64,000 bases of DNA, taken from assembly GCA_052246725.1 (NCBI GenBank), contig JBQQCL010000006.1. One strand, 5' to 3'. This document shows, piece after piece, positions 8,539 to 17,066 of this stretch. The translations under genes and the position numbers were made by a program. The notes under the pieces were generated by a model. That model was not told where the DNA came from. It did no database searches and saw only the letters and a program-made list of their open reading frames with translations. This DNA comes from Pseudalkalibacillus sp052246725. Its GTDB lineage: Bacteria > Bacillota > Bacilli > Bacillales > Fictibacillaceae. Each line of letters starts with the position of its first letter. The first letter of the stretch is position 1.

Positions 8539-8623
8539 TAAAAAAAGTATAAATACTTTTTTCAACATAAGGGCAACGAAGACTCAGCCTGCGCTAAGGC
8601 TTGATTTTGCCAAGTTCTCTTTA
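8539..8623 (+). repeat. BOX-like dispersed element, copy A
   Basis: 85 bp. Left hairpin around GTATAAATAC and right part with CTCAGCCTGCGC, ending TCTCTTTA against the starting TAAA. Begins 6 bp after the T-run of the operon terminator. Confidence 0.8.
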
Positions 8624-8654
8624 GATGGAATGCGCAGTGGTTGCAAGCGGTTTG

Positions 8655-8768
8655 GCCGGATTATGGAGCAAACCCGCCGGATTGTGCTATAAAGTGGCCG
8701 GATTAAGCTCCATACCCGCCGGATTATGATATAAAGTGGCCGGAATACCCTCAGATTTGGCCGGATTC
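8655..8768 (+). repeat. 21-bp-period intergenic array, core GCCGGATT
   Basis: GCCGGA(A/T)T starts at 8655, 8676, 8697, 8718, 8739 and 8760: six units, each exactly 21 bp apart. Flanks alternate between CCC and GTG before the core, giving a weaker 42-bp pattern. Lies between two convergent genes. Confidence 0.9.
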
Positions 8769-8796
8769 CCGGCACCACAAACAATCAAAAAAGGAA

Positions 8797-8818
8797 AAGG
8801 ACGACGGTCGTCGTCCTT
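8797..8818 (-). terminator. Terminator of the MFS gene (minus strand)
   Basis: AAGGACGACG and CGTCGTCCTT form a long stem; on the minus strand it is followed by a T-rich tract (A-rich 8785-8797 on plus). Confidence 0.75.
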
Positions 8819-8828
8819 CCTTACTAGT

Positions 8829-10088
8829 CTATATTGCTTTTTGCGTTCTTATTTTACCGTTGACTGTACGCATTTGGATTGCCATTCGTGCAAAAACGAT
8901 GCCGAACAGAGCAAAGACGATGTAGAGGACACCCATCCCGACGCCGCCGATTGCTTCTCCGATAATGATCCCGAGTGCCCCAGCCATTTTTCCGATTTGA
9001 AAAACAAATCCATTGAAGGCCATATAAGCGCCACGCTTCGAATCATCGACGATATCAGCAAGAACCGATTGCCGTGTCGGTACATACATCAGTTCCCCGA
9101 TCGAGAGGACAACTACAGCGAGTGCGAGGGTCATCAAGTCGTTCGAGAATGCTAAAATACCATAGCCAAGTCCGAACAGGATGAATCCGGTATACATGAT
9201 CGGCTGCTCCGGTTTATTGCGGATCCATTTCGCGACAATTCCCGTGAAAAGCACGATGATGATCGTGTTTTCAACGGTCAGCAGACTCAGAAGTTTCACC
9301 CCATCGATCGACATATCAAGTCCGCTAAAGAGCGAGTATGTTTTCGGTATGATCTCCTTTTCCAATCTCACAGCAATGAAATTGTTTCGTTGGAACTCGA
9401 TCGAGAGCACTGCAATTCCGCCGAGTATGAACAACACGAATGGAATGTCTGTGATGACAGTCTTATAGCTTTGTAAAATCGGCTTGATTCCATATGGCTT
9501 CGTTGTCGTGCCTTCCGGCGTGAAGGTTTCATGGATGAGTGTGGAAGTCATCCAGAGTGTGACCAGCGACATCAAAAACAAGGCGAGCAACAACTCGAAA
9601 AAGTGCGTTTTATATAAGAAACCTCCAACAATCAATCCAAGCATGAGAGACATGTTCACTGCCCAGTAATTGATTGCGTACATGAAGGCGCGCGTTTCTT
9701 TTGTACTGACATCGATCAACATCGCTTCTGCAGCGGGATTGACAAGTCCTGAGGCGATTCCGATGATCGTCATCATGGCAAAGGTCACCCATGGAGAGGT
9801 GTACCAAGGTGAGTTGGCGAGAATCATCCCGACAAAGCCGATCACCTTCATCCATTCTCCTGTCACCATCATGCTTTTACGACCTAAAATATCGGCCAGG
9901 TAACCGCCATATAGCCCAGCGACGAATTGGATGATGACGTTGATCAATAACAACGTCCCAGCCCAGAAAGCATTGATCGCATTTGTAAAATAGATCGCCA
10001 TGAACGGAAAAATCATGGACCCGATCAATCTACTTAGAAAAGATGTGTAAATACGTATTCGAATATTCGGATGTAAATCTTTCAACAT
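8829..10088 (-). CDS. MFS transporter (paralogue of 34772-36025)
   Basis: 419 residues from the ATG at 10088, which follows AAGGGAG; an upstream ATG (10118) lacks a site and the paralogue starts at the same place (MRFRDFHKNIKIRI against MLKDLHPNIRIRI). Twelve predicted membrane helices and the MFS loop motif GGYLADILGRK near residue 65. Probably a drug or sugar exporter of the plasma membrane. It is divergent from an SgrR-type regulator, and in enterobacteria SgrR relatives sit beside and control sugar efflux MFS genes, so this may be the regulator's target. Confidence 0.8.
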   Translation of the reverse strand: MLKDLHPNIRIRIYTSFLSRLIGSMIFPFMAIYFTNAINAFWAGTLLLINVIIQFVAGLYGGYLADILGRKSMMVTGEWMKVIGFVGMILANSPWYTSPWVTFAMMTIIGIASGLVNPAAEAMLIDVSTKETRAFMYAINYWAVNMSLMLGLIVGGFLYKTHFFELLLALFLMSLVTLWMTSTLIHETFTPEGTTTKPYGIKPILQSYKTVITDIPFVLFILGGIAVLSIEFQRNNFIAVRLEKEIIPKTYSLFSGLDMSIDGVKLLSLLTVENTIIIVLFTGIVAKWIRNKPEQPIMYTGFILFGLGYGILAFSNDLMTLALAVVVLSIGELMYVPTRQSVLADIVDDSKRGAYMAFNGFVFQIGKMAGALGIIIGEAIGGVGMGVLYIVFALFGIVFARMAIQMRTVNGKIRTQKAI

Positions 10089-10125
10089 TACGCTCACTCC
10101 CTTATCATTATTTTGCATTTTCGAA

Positions 10126-10170
10126 AAGGGGATAAAAAGGGTATAATGAAATGAATAATGTCCCCTTTTT
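10126..10170 (+). terminator. Terminator-like inverted repeat ahead of element copy B
   Basis: AAAAGGGGA and TCCCCTTTTT form a stem around a 27-base loop. It lies between divergent genes, so it does not follow a stop codon; it could be a leftover terminator. It contains a possible TATAAT at 10142 that could serve the regulator gene. Confidence 0.4.
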
Positions 10171-10176
10171 CACATT

Positions 10177-10262
10177 TGAAGAAAGTATAAATACTTTCTT
10201 CAATATTAGTGCAGCTAAAGCTCAGCCTGCGCCAAAGGCGTGGCTTTGCCAAGCTTTCTTCA
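10177..10262 (+). repeat. BOX-like dispersed element, copy B
   Basis: 86 bp. Ends are TGAAGAAAG and CTTTCTTCA, a perfect 9-bp inverted repeat with a compensatory change relative to the usual TAAAGAAAG / CTTTCTTTA. It lies just before the ribosome binding site of the SgrR-like gene and would be in its leader. Confidence 0.85.
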
Positions 10263-10274
10263 AGGAGGTGTGCG

Positions 10275-11999
10275 ATGAAAGACTTATCCTATTACCAGCT
10301 GCGAGCTTTCCTTTATCCCAGGGAAAAAGAAAGAACAGCAGCGTTCAAACTGAGTGAACTTGAACAGGTTTGGTATTGTACGCAGAAAAATGTTAAACGG
10401 AAATTGAAAAAGTTCGAGGCGGATAATCTGGTGGACTATGAACCTGGCAGAGGAAGAGGAAATGCTTCTAAAGTAAAATTTCCACTGCCTTTTCAAGAGG
10501 AGATCGAAAGGACCGTAACCAATTATGTGGAAGAGGAGCGAATGGATGATCTGATGCATCTTTTGCAGCTTCCGATTCCGAAGTCCTGGACCGCTAACAT
10601 CTCGGACAAAATCCAAACGCTTTTTGGCGTGCAATCTAAAAGTCCGACGAAAGATGTTTTACGATCGATCTTCAGAAACGAGCTTACTAGTCTCGACCCT
10701 GCCCAAGTATCAATCACCTTTGAAAGCTACCTCGTCCAGCAGCTCGGCGACAGTCTCGTTACATACGATTCGAAAAATGACACGATCAAACCGCATCTTG
10801 CCCATCACTGGCGGGTGGATGAAGAACATAAAACGTGGAGCTTTTATCTGAGAAAAGGGGTCCGGTTCCATCATCAAGGGATCTTGTCGAGTGAGGATGT
10901 CCTTCATACGTTCAATCGGATGAAGCGGGGCTCACCGTATTATTGGATGACAGAAGAAATCGAACGGATTGACTGTCCTTCGCCTTTTATCGTCACGTTC
11001 CATTTGAAAAAAGCGAATCCATTTTTCGCGCGGTATCTCAGCACACATAACCTTGCTATTTTACCTGCCGATGTCCAGTTCGATGACAATGAGTGGATCG
11101 GGACAGGGCCGTTCAAGCTAAAAGAGAAATCAGAAAAGAAGTTGGTTCTTGAGGCATTCGATCACTATTTCCTGGAGCGGCCATTATTGGATGAGATCGA
11201 ATTTTGGAACGTGCCGCAACCAACTGTCGGACAGGTCAGCTTTCAAATCGAGGGGGCGAAGGATAGTGAAGTATTTCTCGAGAAAGAAGAGATCGAGGTC
11301 GGCTTCAGGTTTTTCGCATTCAATTTCAACCGGCAATCTGCCATCCATCATCCCTCATTCCGGGAAGCAATCTATCATTTGTTGGATGTGAAGCAAATGT
11401 ATCGTGACCTCGGACGTGGAGAGCCGATAGAGGCATCGAGTTATTTTCATTGGAAATCGGAAGTACCACGCCGGGACCTCACTCGAGTTGAGCAGTTGCT
11501 TAGAGAGTCTGGTTACAAAGGGGAGGAGCTTAGCCTTTTTTCGCTTGATTATGCGCGAGCAATTGAAGAGGGTGAATGGCTGATAAGAGAGGCGGGCAGG
11601 TACGGGGTACATTTCCGCCACGTTCCTTTCCGGATCGATGATTTCTACTCCTCAGAACTGGAGGAAAAAGCAGATGTGCTTTTCATGGGCGAGGTAGCCT
11701 CGCATGATCATCATCTGTCGTTTTTGGGTGCTTTTAAAAATGACGCCTTGTTGTTCCGGCGGTTGTTGGGTAAAGAATATCTTGAAAAGATCGATGGATG
11801 GCTGGATAAGTTTAAACAGGAAGCTACAGCTGATGGTCGTGAAAAGTGGATAGAGGAAATTGAAGATTATATAAAAGTGAACCGGCTGTTTCTTTTTATG
11901 AATCATCCTGTAAAACGGCGGAGCTACCACCCGATGATCCAGGACGTGCAATTCGCCTCCTTCGGCAACATTGATCTGCGTAAGCTGTGGATTCAGTGA
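10275..11999 (+). CDS. SgrR-type regulator with solute-binding domain
   Basis: 574 residues from ATG 10275, 8 bases after AAGGAGGTG. N-terminal residues 1-110 form an SgrR_N winged-helix DNA-binding domain (YYQLRAFLYP; YCTQKNVKRKLKKFEADNLVDYEPGRGRG). Residues about 145-570 are an ABC solute-binding family 5 domain (VTYDSKNDTIKPHLAHHW, WSFYLRKGVRFHHQG, IGTGPFKL) without a signal peptide, so it acts inside the cell as a ligand sensor. E. coli SgrR senses sugar-phosphate stress. Here it faces an MFS exporter gene across a shared intergenic region that also holds element copy B. Ligand unknown. Confidence 0.82.
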   Translation: MKDLSYYQLRAFLYPREKERTAAFKLSELEQVWYCTQKNVKRKLKKFEADNLVDYEPGRGRGNASKVKFPLPFQEEIERTVTNYVEEERMDDLMHLLQLPIPKSWTANISDKIQTLFGVQSKSPTKDVLRSIFRNELTSLDPAQVSITFESYLVQQLGDSLVTYDSKNDTIKPHLAHHWRVDEEHKTWSFYLRKGVRFHHQGILSSEDVLHTFNRMKRGSPYYWMTEEIERIDCPSPFIVTFHLKKANPFFARYLSTHNLAILPADVQFDDNEWIGTGPFKLKEKSEKKLVLEAFDHYFLERPLLDEIEFWNVPQPTVGQVSFQIEGAKDSEVFLEKEEIEVGFRFFAFNFNRQSAIHHPSFREAIYHLLDVKQMYRDLGRGEPIEASSYFHWKSEVPRRDLTRVEQLLRESGYKGEELSLFSLDYARAIEEGEWLIREAGRYGVHFRHVPFRIDDFYSSELEEKADVLFMGEVASHDHHLSFLGAFKNDALLFRRLLGKEYLEKIDGWLDKFKQEATADGREKWIEEIEDYIKVNRLFLFMNHPVKRRSYHPMIQDVQFASFGNIDLRKLWIQ

Positions 12000-12116
12000 T
12001 TTTTCTATAGGCACTTTGGGACGGTTTTTTGGTAGGAGGTCGAATTGAGGCAGTTTACGTGTGTTTTCGTGTCCTTTATTTAAGCTGTTTCGAGACAGGG
12101 TTTCGATTTGTTCTCT

Positions 12117-12460
12117 TGCCCCTGTCCCGAATAGAATGGTTATGGGACAGTGTACCGCATTTTCCTCTAGCTCCAGTCCCAAATAGACGGTTATGGGACA
12201 GTGTACCGCATTTTCCTCTAGCTCCAGTCCCAAATAGAGCAGTTATGGGACAGTGTACCGCATTTTCCTCTAGCTACAGTCCCAAATAGAGCGGTTATGG
12301 GACAGTGTACCGCATTTTCCTGAGTCTCCTGTCCCAAATAGAAGGTTATGGGACAGTGTACCGCATTTTCCTCTAGCTCCTGTCCCAAATAGAGCAGTTA
12401 TGGGACAGTGTACCGCATTTTCCTGTGTCTCCTGTCCCAAAAGAGCCGTATTCGGACAGA
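12117..12460. repeat. 51-52-bp-period intergenic array, GGGACAG/CTGTCCC type (array 1)
   Basis: TGGGACAG starts at 12143, 12194, 12246, 12298, 12349 and 12401, with a TTCGGACAG variant at 12452: spacing 51 or 52 bp throughout. In each unit an inverted partner CAGTCCCA or CTGTCCCA lies 31 bp after TGGGACAG, and the next TGGGACAG about 21 bp later. The constant inner text is TGTACCGCATTTTCCT. The period is not a multiple of three. This fills most of the 905-bp gap between the SgrR-like gene and metX; a promoter and riboswitch fill the rest. Confidence 0.9.
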
Positions 12461-12635
12461 GTACAGCCGTTTTCTCTTGTTTCTTGTATGTGTATGAAGA
12501 TGATCTAACTCCCACATTCTTTTTTCCTCAAATAAATTTTCTGAGCTCAATTAAGATCAAGAATCTACCTTGAAAACTGCGGAATGCCAAGGGTGACAAG
12601 CGCCAATAATCTTGCTCGAAAACTGAAATTCGATA

Positions 12636-12664
12636 TTGACACGTTTTTTGTAGCATGCTAAGAT
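12636..12664 (+). promoter_or_regulatory. SigA-type promoter of the met operon
   Basis: TTGACA (12636-12641), 17-bp spacer, TAAGAT (12659-12664), about 33 bases before the riboswitch P1 stem. Confidence 0.85.
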
Positions 12665-12696
12665 TCAAATAATTTAAAAATTAAATTGATTTTCAA

Positions 12697-12810
12697 CTCT
12701 TATCAAGAGAGGCAGAGGGACTGGCCCGATGAAGCCCGGCAACCATCAAACTTCGGTTTGAAAGGTGCTAATTCCTGCGAAGCGTTTGTGCGCTTCGGAA
12801 GATGAGAGAG
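12697..12810 (+). ncRNA. SAM-I riboswitch (S-box)
   Basis: P1 is CTCTTATC (12697-12704) with GATGAGAG (12801-12808). Between them are the S-box hallmarks AGAGGCAGAGGGACTGGCCC, GATGAAGCCCGGCAACC and AAGGTGCTAATTCC. Followed by a terminator, so SAM binding should end transcription before metX. The downstream genes make homocysteine, as expected. Confidence 0.97.
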
Positions 12811-12830
12811 ACAAATGTATTTATAATTTG

Positions 12831-12862
12831 GCCTCTCTGTCTTTATCAGAGAGGCTTTTTAA
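12831..12862 (+). terminator. Riboswitch-controlled terminator
   Basis: GCCTCTCTG (12831-12839) pairs with CAGAGAGGC (12847-12855), followed by TTTTT. The right arm shares GAGAGGC with the 5' side of the riboswitch, consistent with an antiterminator alternative. Confidence 0.93.
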
Positions 12863-12904
12863 TTTGCAAAAATGTTCAAATCCAAGTAAAGGAGGCATCT
12901 GACA

Positions 12905-13984
12905 GTGGGGAACTCTTTTTATAAAACTGGCTCGGTTCAAATCCCGAATTTCACACTGGAATCCGGTGAAAAACTTGATGAAATCGAGCTTGCCTATGAA
13001 CGTTGCGGTCCTCGTAATGCCCCAGTCATCCTGGTCTGTCATGCGTTGACCGGCAGTCAATACACAGTCGGTACAAAAGAAGATCCCGGCTGGTGGCATG
13101 GTTTAGCTGGTGATGGCAGTTATGTCGATACGAGACGTTATCAGGTCATCACATTCAACGTGCTCGGCGGCTGCAACGGATCAACAGGACCAGCGTCCAC
13201 GAATCCTGATGATGGTGATACTTATCGAGGAAAGTTCCCTGTTTTAACAGTTCGAGACCTGGTTGAAGTGCAGTTCGTAGCTCTGAATATACTGGGAATC
13301 AATCATATGAGAGCGGTCATTGGTGCGTCGCTTGGTGGGATGCAGGTACTTGAATGGGGAGCCATGTATCCGGATTTCATCGACAGCATCTTTCCGATTG
13401 CGGTTACACCACAGTTCAGCGATTACGCAATTGCATTCAACCATATTTCGAGTGTGGCAATCCAGCAAGATCCAGCCTGGCGTGAAGGGAAGCTTCCGAA
13501 ACAAGGTTTGAGTCTGGCGAGGATGATCGGCATGATCACCTACCGATCTGACGTGCTCTTTGAAGAGCGATTCGATCGGAATCATATCAAAAAAGATGGC
13601 CAGTCCACCTATGACATTGAATCATACTTATCCTATCAGGGAGAAAAGCTGACCGAGCGTTTTGATGCGGATAGTTATCTCCGACTTCTTGAAGTGATGA
13701 ACAGCCATGATCTTGGTCGTGAGCGAGGCGGTCTGGAAAATGCGATGCATCATCTTCATGTGCCAGTATTTGCAATCAGTTTTACACGGGATTTGCTCTA
13801 TCCGCCTGAAAAAATGCGGGAGTTCGTGACAAAGCTCCAACAGCTAGGCGGTGCTGCTGAGTTTTATGAAGTGGATTCAAAATTTGGTCATGATGGATTC
13901 CTGGTAGAGTTCGAGAAATGGGGGCATATCATAGAGAATCGATTGGCTCAATTAGCCGTTGCGGATGCGAGATTAGAAGCTTAA
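12905..13984 (+). CDS. metX: Homoserine O-acetyltransferase
   Basis: 359 residues; GTG start 9 bases after AAAGGAGG. Alpha/beta-hydrolase fold with the MetX signatures GCNGSTGPAS (about 98-107), the nucleophile elbow GASLGGMQVLEW (about 140-151), late Asp in SFTRDLLYPP and the catalytic His in KFGHDGFLVE near residue 325. Acetyl-CoA plus L-homoserine gives O-acetyl-L-homoserine in the cytoplasm. Some MetX-like enzymes use succinyl-CoA; that cannot be settled here. First gene of a SAM-riboswitch operon with metY and hom, which consumes and supplies its product and substrate. Confidence 0.95.
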   Translation: MGNSFYKTGSVQIPNFTLESGEKLDEIELAYERCGPRNAPVILVCHALTGSQYTVGTKEDPGWWHGLAGDGSYVDTRRYQVITFNVLGGCNGSTGPASTNPDDGDTYRGKFPVLTVRDLVEVQFVALNILGINHMRAVIGASLGGMQVLEWGAMYPDFIDSIFPIAVTPQFSDYAIAFNHISSVAIQQDPAWREGKLPKQGLSLARMIGMITYRSDVLFEERFDRNHIKKDGQSTYDIESYLSYQGEKLTERFDADSYLRLLEVMNSHDLGRERGGLENAMHHLHVPVFAISFTRDLLYPPEKMREFVTKLQQLGGAAEFYEVDSKFGHDGFLVEFEKWGHIIENRLAQLAVADARLEA

Positions 13985-14019
13985 GTGATTTATAAAAATA
14001 ATAATGAGGAGTGATTGAG

Positions 14020-15339
14020 ATGAGTGAAAAGAAAAAGTATCGTTTTGAAACAGTTGGGGTACATGGAGGTCTTGAAGCGGATCCAGTGACAGGAGCGAGA
14101 GCATTGCCGATCTATCAGTCGAACGCTTACAAATTCCAGGATACCGACCATGCTGCAAATCTTTTCGGCCTGCAAGAAGAAGGCTATATCTATTCACGGA
14201 TTGGGAATCCAACGGTCAATGTCGTAGAGGAACGGGTAGCAGAGCTCGAAGGTGGAATCGCTGGACTGGCTTTCGCAAGTGGCATGGCAGCAATTTCCGC
14301 TGCGATTTTCAATGTTGCGGAGTCTGGAGATGAAATCGTATCAGCATCCACGTTATACGGCGGGACGTACAATCTGTTTTCAACTACACTCCCGAAACAT
14401 GGGATCACGACGCATTTCATCGATCCGAAGGAACCGGAAAATTTCCGTCGTGCCATCACTCCGAATACGAAAGCGATTTTTGCCGAAACGCTCGGAAATC
14501 CAGGACTGCATGTCCTCGATATTGAAGCGGTCGCGAAAGTCGCGCACGAAGCAGGTATTCCGCTCATCGTCGACAACACACTAGCAACACCTTACTTGTT
14601 GAGACCGATTGAACATGGTGCTGATATCGTCGTCCATTCAGCAACGAAATGGCTTGGCGGCAACGGAACAACGATGGGAGGAGTCATTGTCGATGCTGGT
14701 AAATTCGATTGGAATTCCCCGAAGTTTCCTGGATTCACAGAACCTGACCACAGTTATAACGGAATCGTGTATGCTGAAGCGCTGCCGGAACTCGCCTTCA
14801 TCATAAAAGCGCGCGTCCAGCTGTTACGGGATACAGGGGCAGCGTTAAGTCCGTTCAACGCCTTCCAACTGGCACTTGGATTGGAAACGTTGCATGTACG
14901 TGTGAAAGAACATGTTGCGAACACTCGGAAAGTCGTTGCGTATCTTGAGGACCATCCGGGAGTCGATTGGGTGCTTTATCCTGAGCAGGAAAACCATCCG
15001 TCCAAACAGCTTGCAAATAAATACTTACCGAAAGGCGCTGGTTCCGTGGTCGTTTTCGGGATTAAAGGTGGCCGGGATGCAGGTGCAACGGTGATCAACA
15101 ATGTCGAGTTGTGGTCACACCTTGCGAATGTTGGAGATGCGAAAAGCCTGATCATCCATCCGGCAAGTACGACCCACCAGCAGCTGCGACCAGAAGAACT
15201 CCCATCCACTGGCGTTACAGAAGACCTCATCCGCTTGTCTGTCGGCATCGAGAACGTCGACGATCTGATCGAAGACCTGGAACAAGCGATTGAAGCAGCA
15301 ACAGGATTAACATCCAAGGTTGAACAAGTGAACAGCTGA
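14020..15339 (+). CDS. metY: O-acetylhomoserine sulfhydrylase
   Basis: 439 residues from ATG 14020, 9 bases after ATGAGGA (a GTG at 14011 is too close to the site). Cys/Met-metabolism PLP enzyme: substrate-binding YIYSRIGNPTVNVVEER, LASGMAA-like ASGMAAISAA, NTLATPYLL and the PLP lysine in HSATKWLGGNG (about residue 208). The 430-residue length and the GGTMGGVIVD loop fit the MetY class rather than the shorter gamma-lyases. It forms homocysteine from O-acetylhomoserine and sulfide. Thirty-five bases downstream of metX and under the same riboswitch. Confidence 0.94.
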   Translation: MSEKKKYRFETVGVHGGLEADPVTGARALPIYQSNAYKFQDTDHAANLFGLQEEGYIYSRIGNPTVNVVEERVAELEGGIAGLAFASGMAAISAAIFNVAESGDEIVSASTLYGGTYNLFSTTLPKHGITTHFIDPKEPENFRRAITPNTKAIFAETLGNPGLHVLDIEAVAKVAHEAGIPLIVDNTLATPYLLRPIEHGADIVVHSATKWLGGNGTTMGGVIVDAGKFDWNSPKFPGFTEPDHSYNGIVYAEALPELAFIIKARVQLLRDTGAALSPFNAFQLALGLETLHVRVKEHVANTRKVVAYLEDHPGVDWVLYPEQENHPSKQLANKYLPKGAGSVVVFGIKGGRDAGATVINNVELWSHLANVGDAKSLIIHPASTTHQQLRPEELPSTGVTEDLIRLSVGIENVDDLIEDLEQAIEAATGLTSKVEQVNS

Positions 15340-15394
15340 GCTTTTTAAAAAAGATGATTACCAAAACGATCACAATGATATAGGAGGGGAAATA

Positions 15395-16630
15395 GTGGGG
15401 AACATTAAAGTTGGGTTGCTTGGATTTGGAACGGTCGGCAGCGGGGTTTATGAAATCATTGAAAACTATCAGGAACGCCTGGAGTCACTTCTTGGCAAGA
15501 AGGTGGATTTGGCAGGGATTCTGGTCAATGACATTACGAAGGAAAGAGGAATTGCTCCAGAGATTCTCGTAACAACTGATTTTGACGAAATCCTTGCTAT
15601 TCCTGATCTCGATGTCGTAATCGAGGCGATTGTCGGGATCGAGCCCGGTTACACATACCTATCGAAAGCGATTGATAAAGGCTGCCATATCATAACTGCG
15701 AACAAGGAACTGTTTGCCCATAAGGGGCGTGAACTGAAGCAACAAGCACAAGCGAAGAATGTTGAGATCTCTTATGAAGCATCCGTTGCGGGCGGCGTTC
15801 CTGTCATCGGGACCCTCCATCAATTGCTGCAGGTGAATTCTGTCGTGAAGATTGAAGCGATTCTGAACGGCACGTCCAATTACATTCTGAGTGAAATACG
15901 CAATGAACGGACAGCTTTTTTGGATGCGTTGCAGTCAGCACAGACCAAGGGATACGCCGAGGCTGATCCATCTAATGATGTAGATGGTTACGACGCCTTT
16001 TATAAAATCGTCATCCTAACCGAGTTGTTATTCGGACAGCGCCCTGAGTGGAAATGGATCGAGCGGAAAGGGATAAGGGACATTTCTCTGAACCATATCC
16101 AGCTAGCTGAATCGTTCGGTTTCCGGTTAAAGCATGTCGCTTCGCTCGTCTATAAAGATGGTGCGCTGAAAATTGATGTCGAACCGAAAGTCGTTTCAGA
16201 AGACCATCCGCTTTATTCTGTGGAAGGCGTTGATAACGCGGTCGTCATCACAGGGGATCTCGTCGGACAGTTGAAGCTGCAGGGTCCCGGCGCTGGGAAG
16301 CTCCCGACGGCAAGTGCGATCATCGAGGATCTCGTGAACGTCTTCAATTCAGTCCACCACTCACCGGTCGTAAAAGAGGTGAAGCTCCTGCATGATGTGG
16401 ATGAGCAAGAACAGACATGGTTCGTAATCGGCAATTCGACTGATCAATTCGAAGGGATTACACTTTTCGAAGAATCGATCATGGATCATCATGATCGGGT
16501 TACCGGGAGACTCATCCAGGCGACAGGCCGTGAAATCAAAAAGCTGAAAGCGAAGGACAATGACCTCACCGTCTATCCGTTCTCAGGCACACCAGCACAA
16601 CCAGTAAAAAAAGCTTTTGCAACAGCATGA
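15395..16630 (+). CDS. hom: Homoserine dehydrogenase
   Basis: 411 residues; GTG start after ATAGGAGGGG. N-terminal Rossmann fold with GLLGFGTVGSGV (7-18), NAD(P)-region TANKELFAHKG (about 100), the family motif YEASVAGGVPVIGTL (127-141) and GYAEADPSNDVDGYDA (about 188-203) with catalytic Lys and Asp residues. Reduces aspartate semialdehyde to homoserine, the substrate of MetX. The C-terminal 70 residues do not look like a standard ACT domain, so feedback control may differ from the 430-residue Hom enzymes. Placing hom in a SAM-riboswitch unit couples homoserine supply to methionine demand. Confidence 0.93.
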   Translation: MGNIKVGLLGFGTVGSGVYEIIENYQERLESLLGKKVDLAGILVNDITKERGIAPEILVTTDFDEILAIPDLDVVIEAIVGIEPGYTYLSKAIDKGCHIITANKELFAHKGRELKQQAQAKNVEISYEASVAGGVPVIGTLHQLLQVNSVVKIEAILNGTSNYILSEIRNERTAFLDALQSAQTKGYAEADPSNDVDGYDAFYKIVILTELLFGQRPEWKWIERKGIRDISLNHIQLAESFGFRLKHVASLVYKDGALKIDVEPKVVSEDHPLYSVEGVDNAVVITGDLVGQLKLQGPGAGKLPTASAIIEDLVNVFNSVHHSPVVKEVKLLHDVDEQEQTWFVIGNSTDQFEGITLFEESIMDHHDRVTGRLIQATGREIKKLKAKDNDLTVYPFSGTPAQPVKKAFATA

Positions 16631-16638
16631 TAAGATGG

Positions 16639-16674
16639 ACAGTCCGCTCGTTTTTGAAGCGGGCTGTTTTTTCA
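16639..16674 (+). terminator. Terminator of metX-metY-hom
   Basis: ACAGTCCGCT (16639-16648) pairs with AGCGGGCTGT (16658-16667, one wobble), then TTTTTT. The TTCATTAA right after it became the target duplication of the MITE. Confidence 0.88.
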
Positions 16675-16678
16675 TTAA

Positions 16679-16902
16679 GGCTGTTTTTCGCAAACTTTGT
16701 TGCTTTTGAACGTCGTTGATTTCCGCTCCAGGATGCTCGCTTTCCGCGGGGCGTGCGGTGAGCCCACTCGTCGCCTTGCGACATTGAATGGTCTCACCTG
16801 TCCCGCTGATCCCGCAGGAGTCTCGCACCTTGCTCTCCTATCAACTTACACAAGGTGATTTTTAAAAATAACTCAAAAGCAACAGTCTTTTAGAAAAGAG
16901 CC
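16679..16902. mobile_element. MITE-like element, long copy (224 bp), with 8-bp target duplication
   Basis: Begins GGCTGTTTTTCGCAAAC and ends AGTCTTTTAGAAAAGAGCC; the two ends are imperfect inverted repeats for about 30 bp (both contain GTTGCTTTTGA when read inward). TTCATTAA is present exactly at 16671-16678 and again at 16903-16910. The inside has the GC-rich TTTCCGCTCCAGGATGCTCG and CGCTTTCCGCGGGGCGTGCG text. No transposase gene. Ends starting GGCT and 8-bp duplications recall ISL3-family elements. Confidence 0.88.
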
Positions 16903-17066
16903 TTCATTAAAGAAGTTAGATAGGATATCGGAGCAAATCCAAAAAATTTCGGTGCAGTTAAAAAAGACCTATCTTCAAAATATTGAGGTGAATGAGTTGT
17001 AATTTCATCCGAAATATTGGATTATGGATAAGTGTTTAATTATGGTAAAACGTTTCGGGGGATAAT

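Noticed and set aside
8584..8784. 66-codon minus frame with seven-residue repeats over the 21-bp array
   Set aside because: 21 bp is divisible by three so any frame shows a heptad; there is no ribosome binding site and it runs through the BOX-like element end.
12029..12515. Open frames with repeated peptides across array 1 on both strands
   Set aside because: The 51-52 bp period shifts the frame at most units, no ribosome binding site is present, and the peptides are by-products of the DNA repeat.
16566..16828. Two minus-strand open frames inside the long MITE
   Set aside because: They cover the hom terminator and the MITE ends, and the short MITE copy disrupts them. No transposase features.
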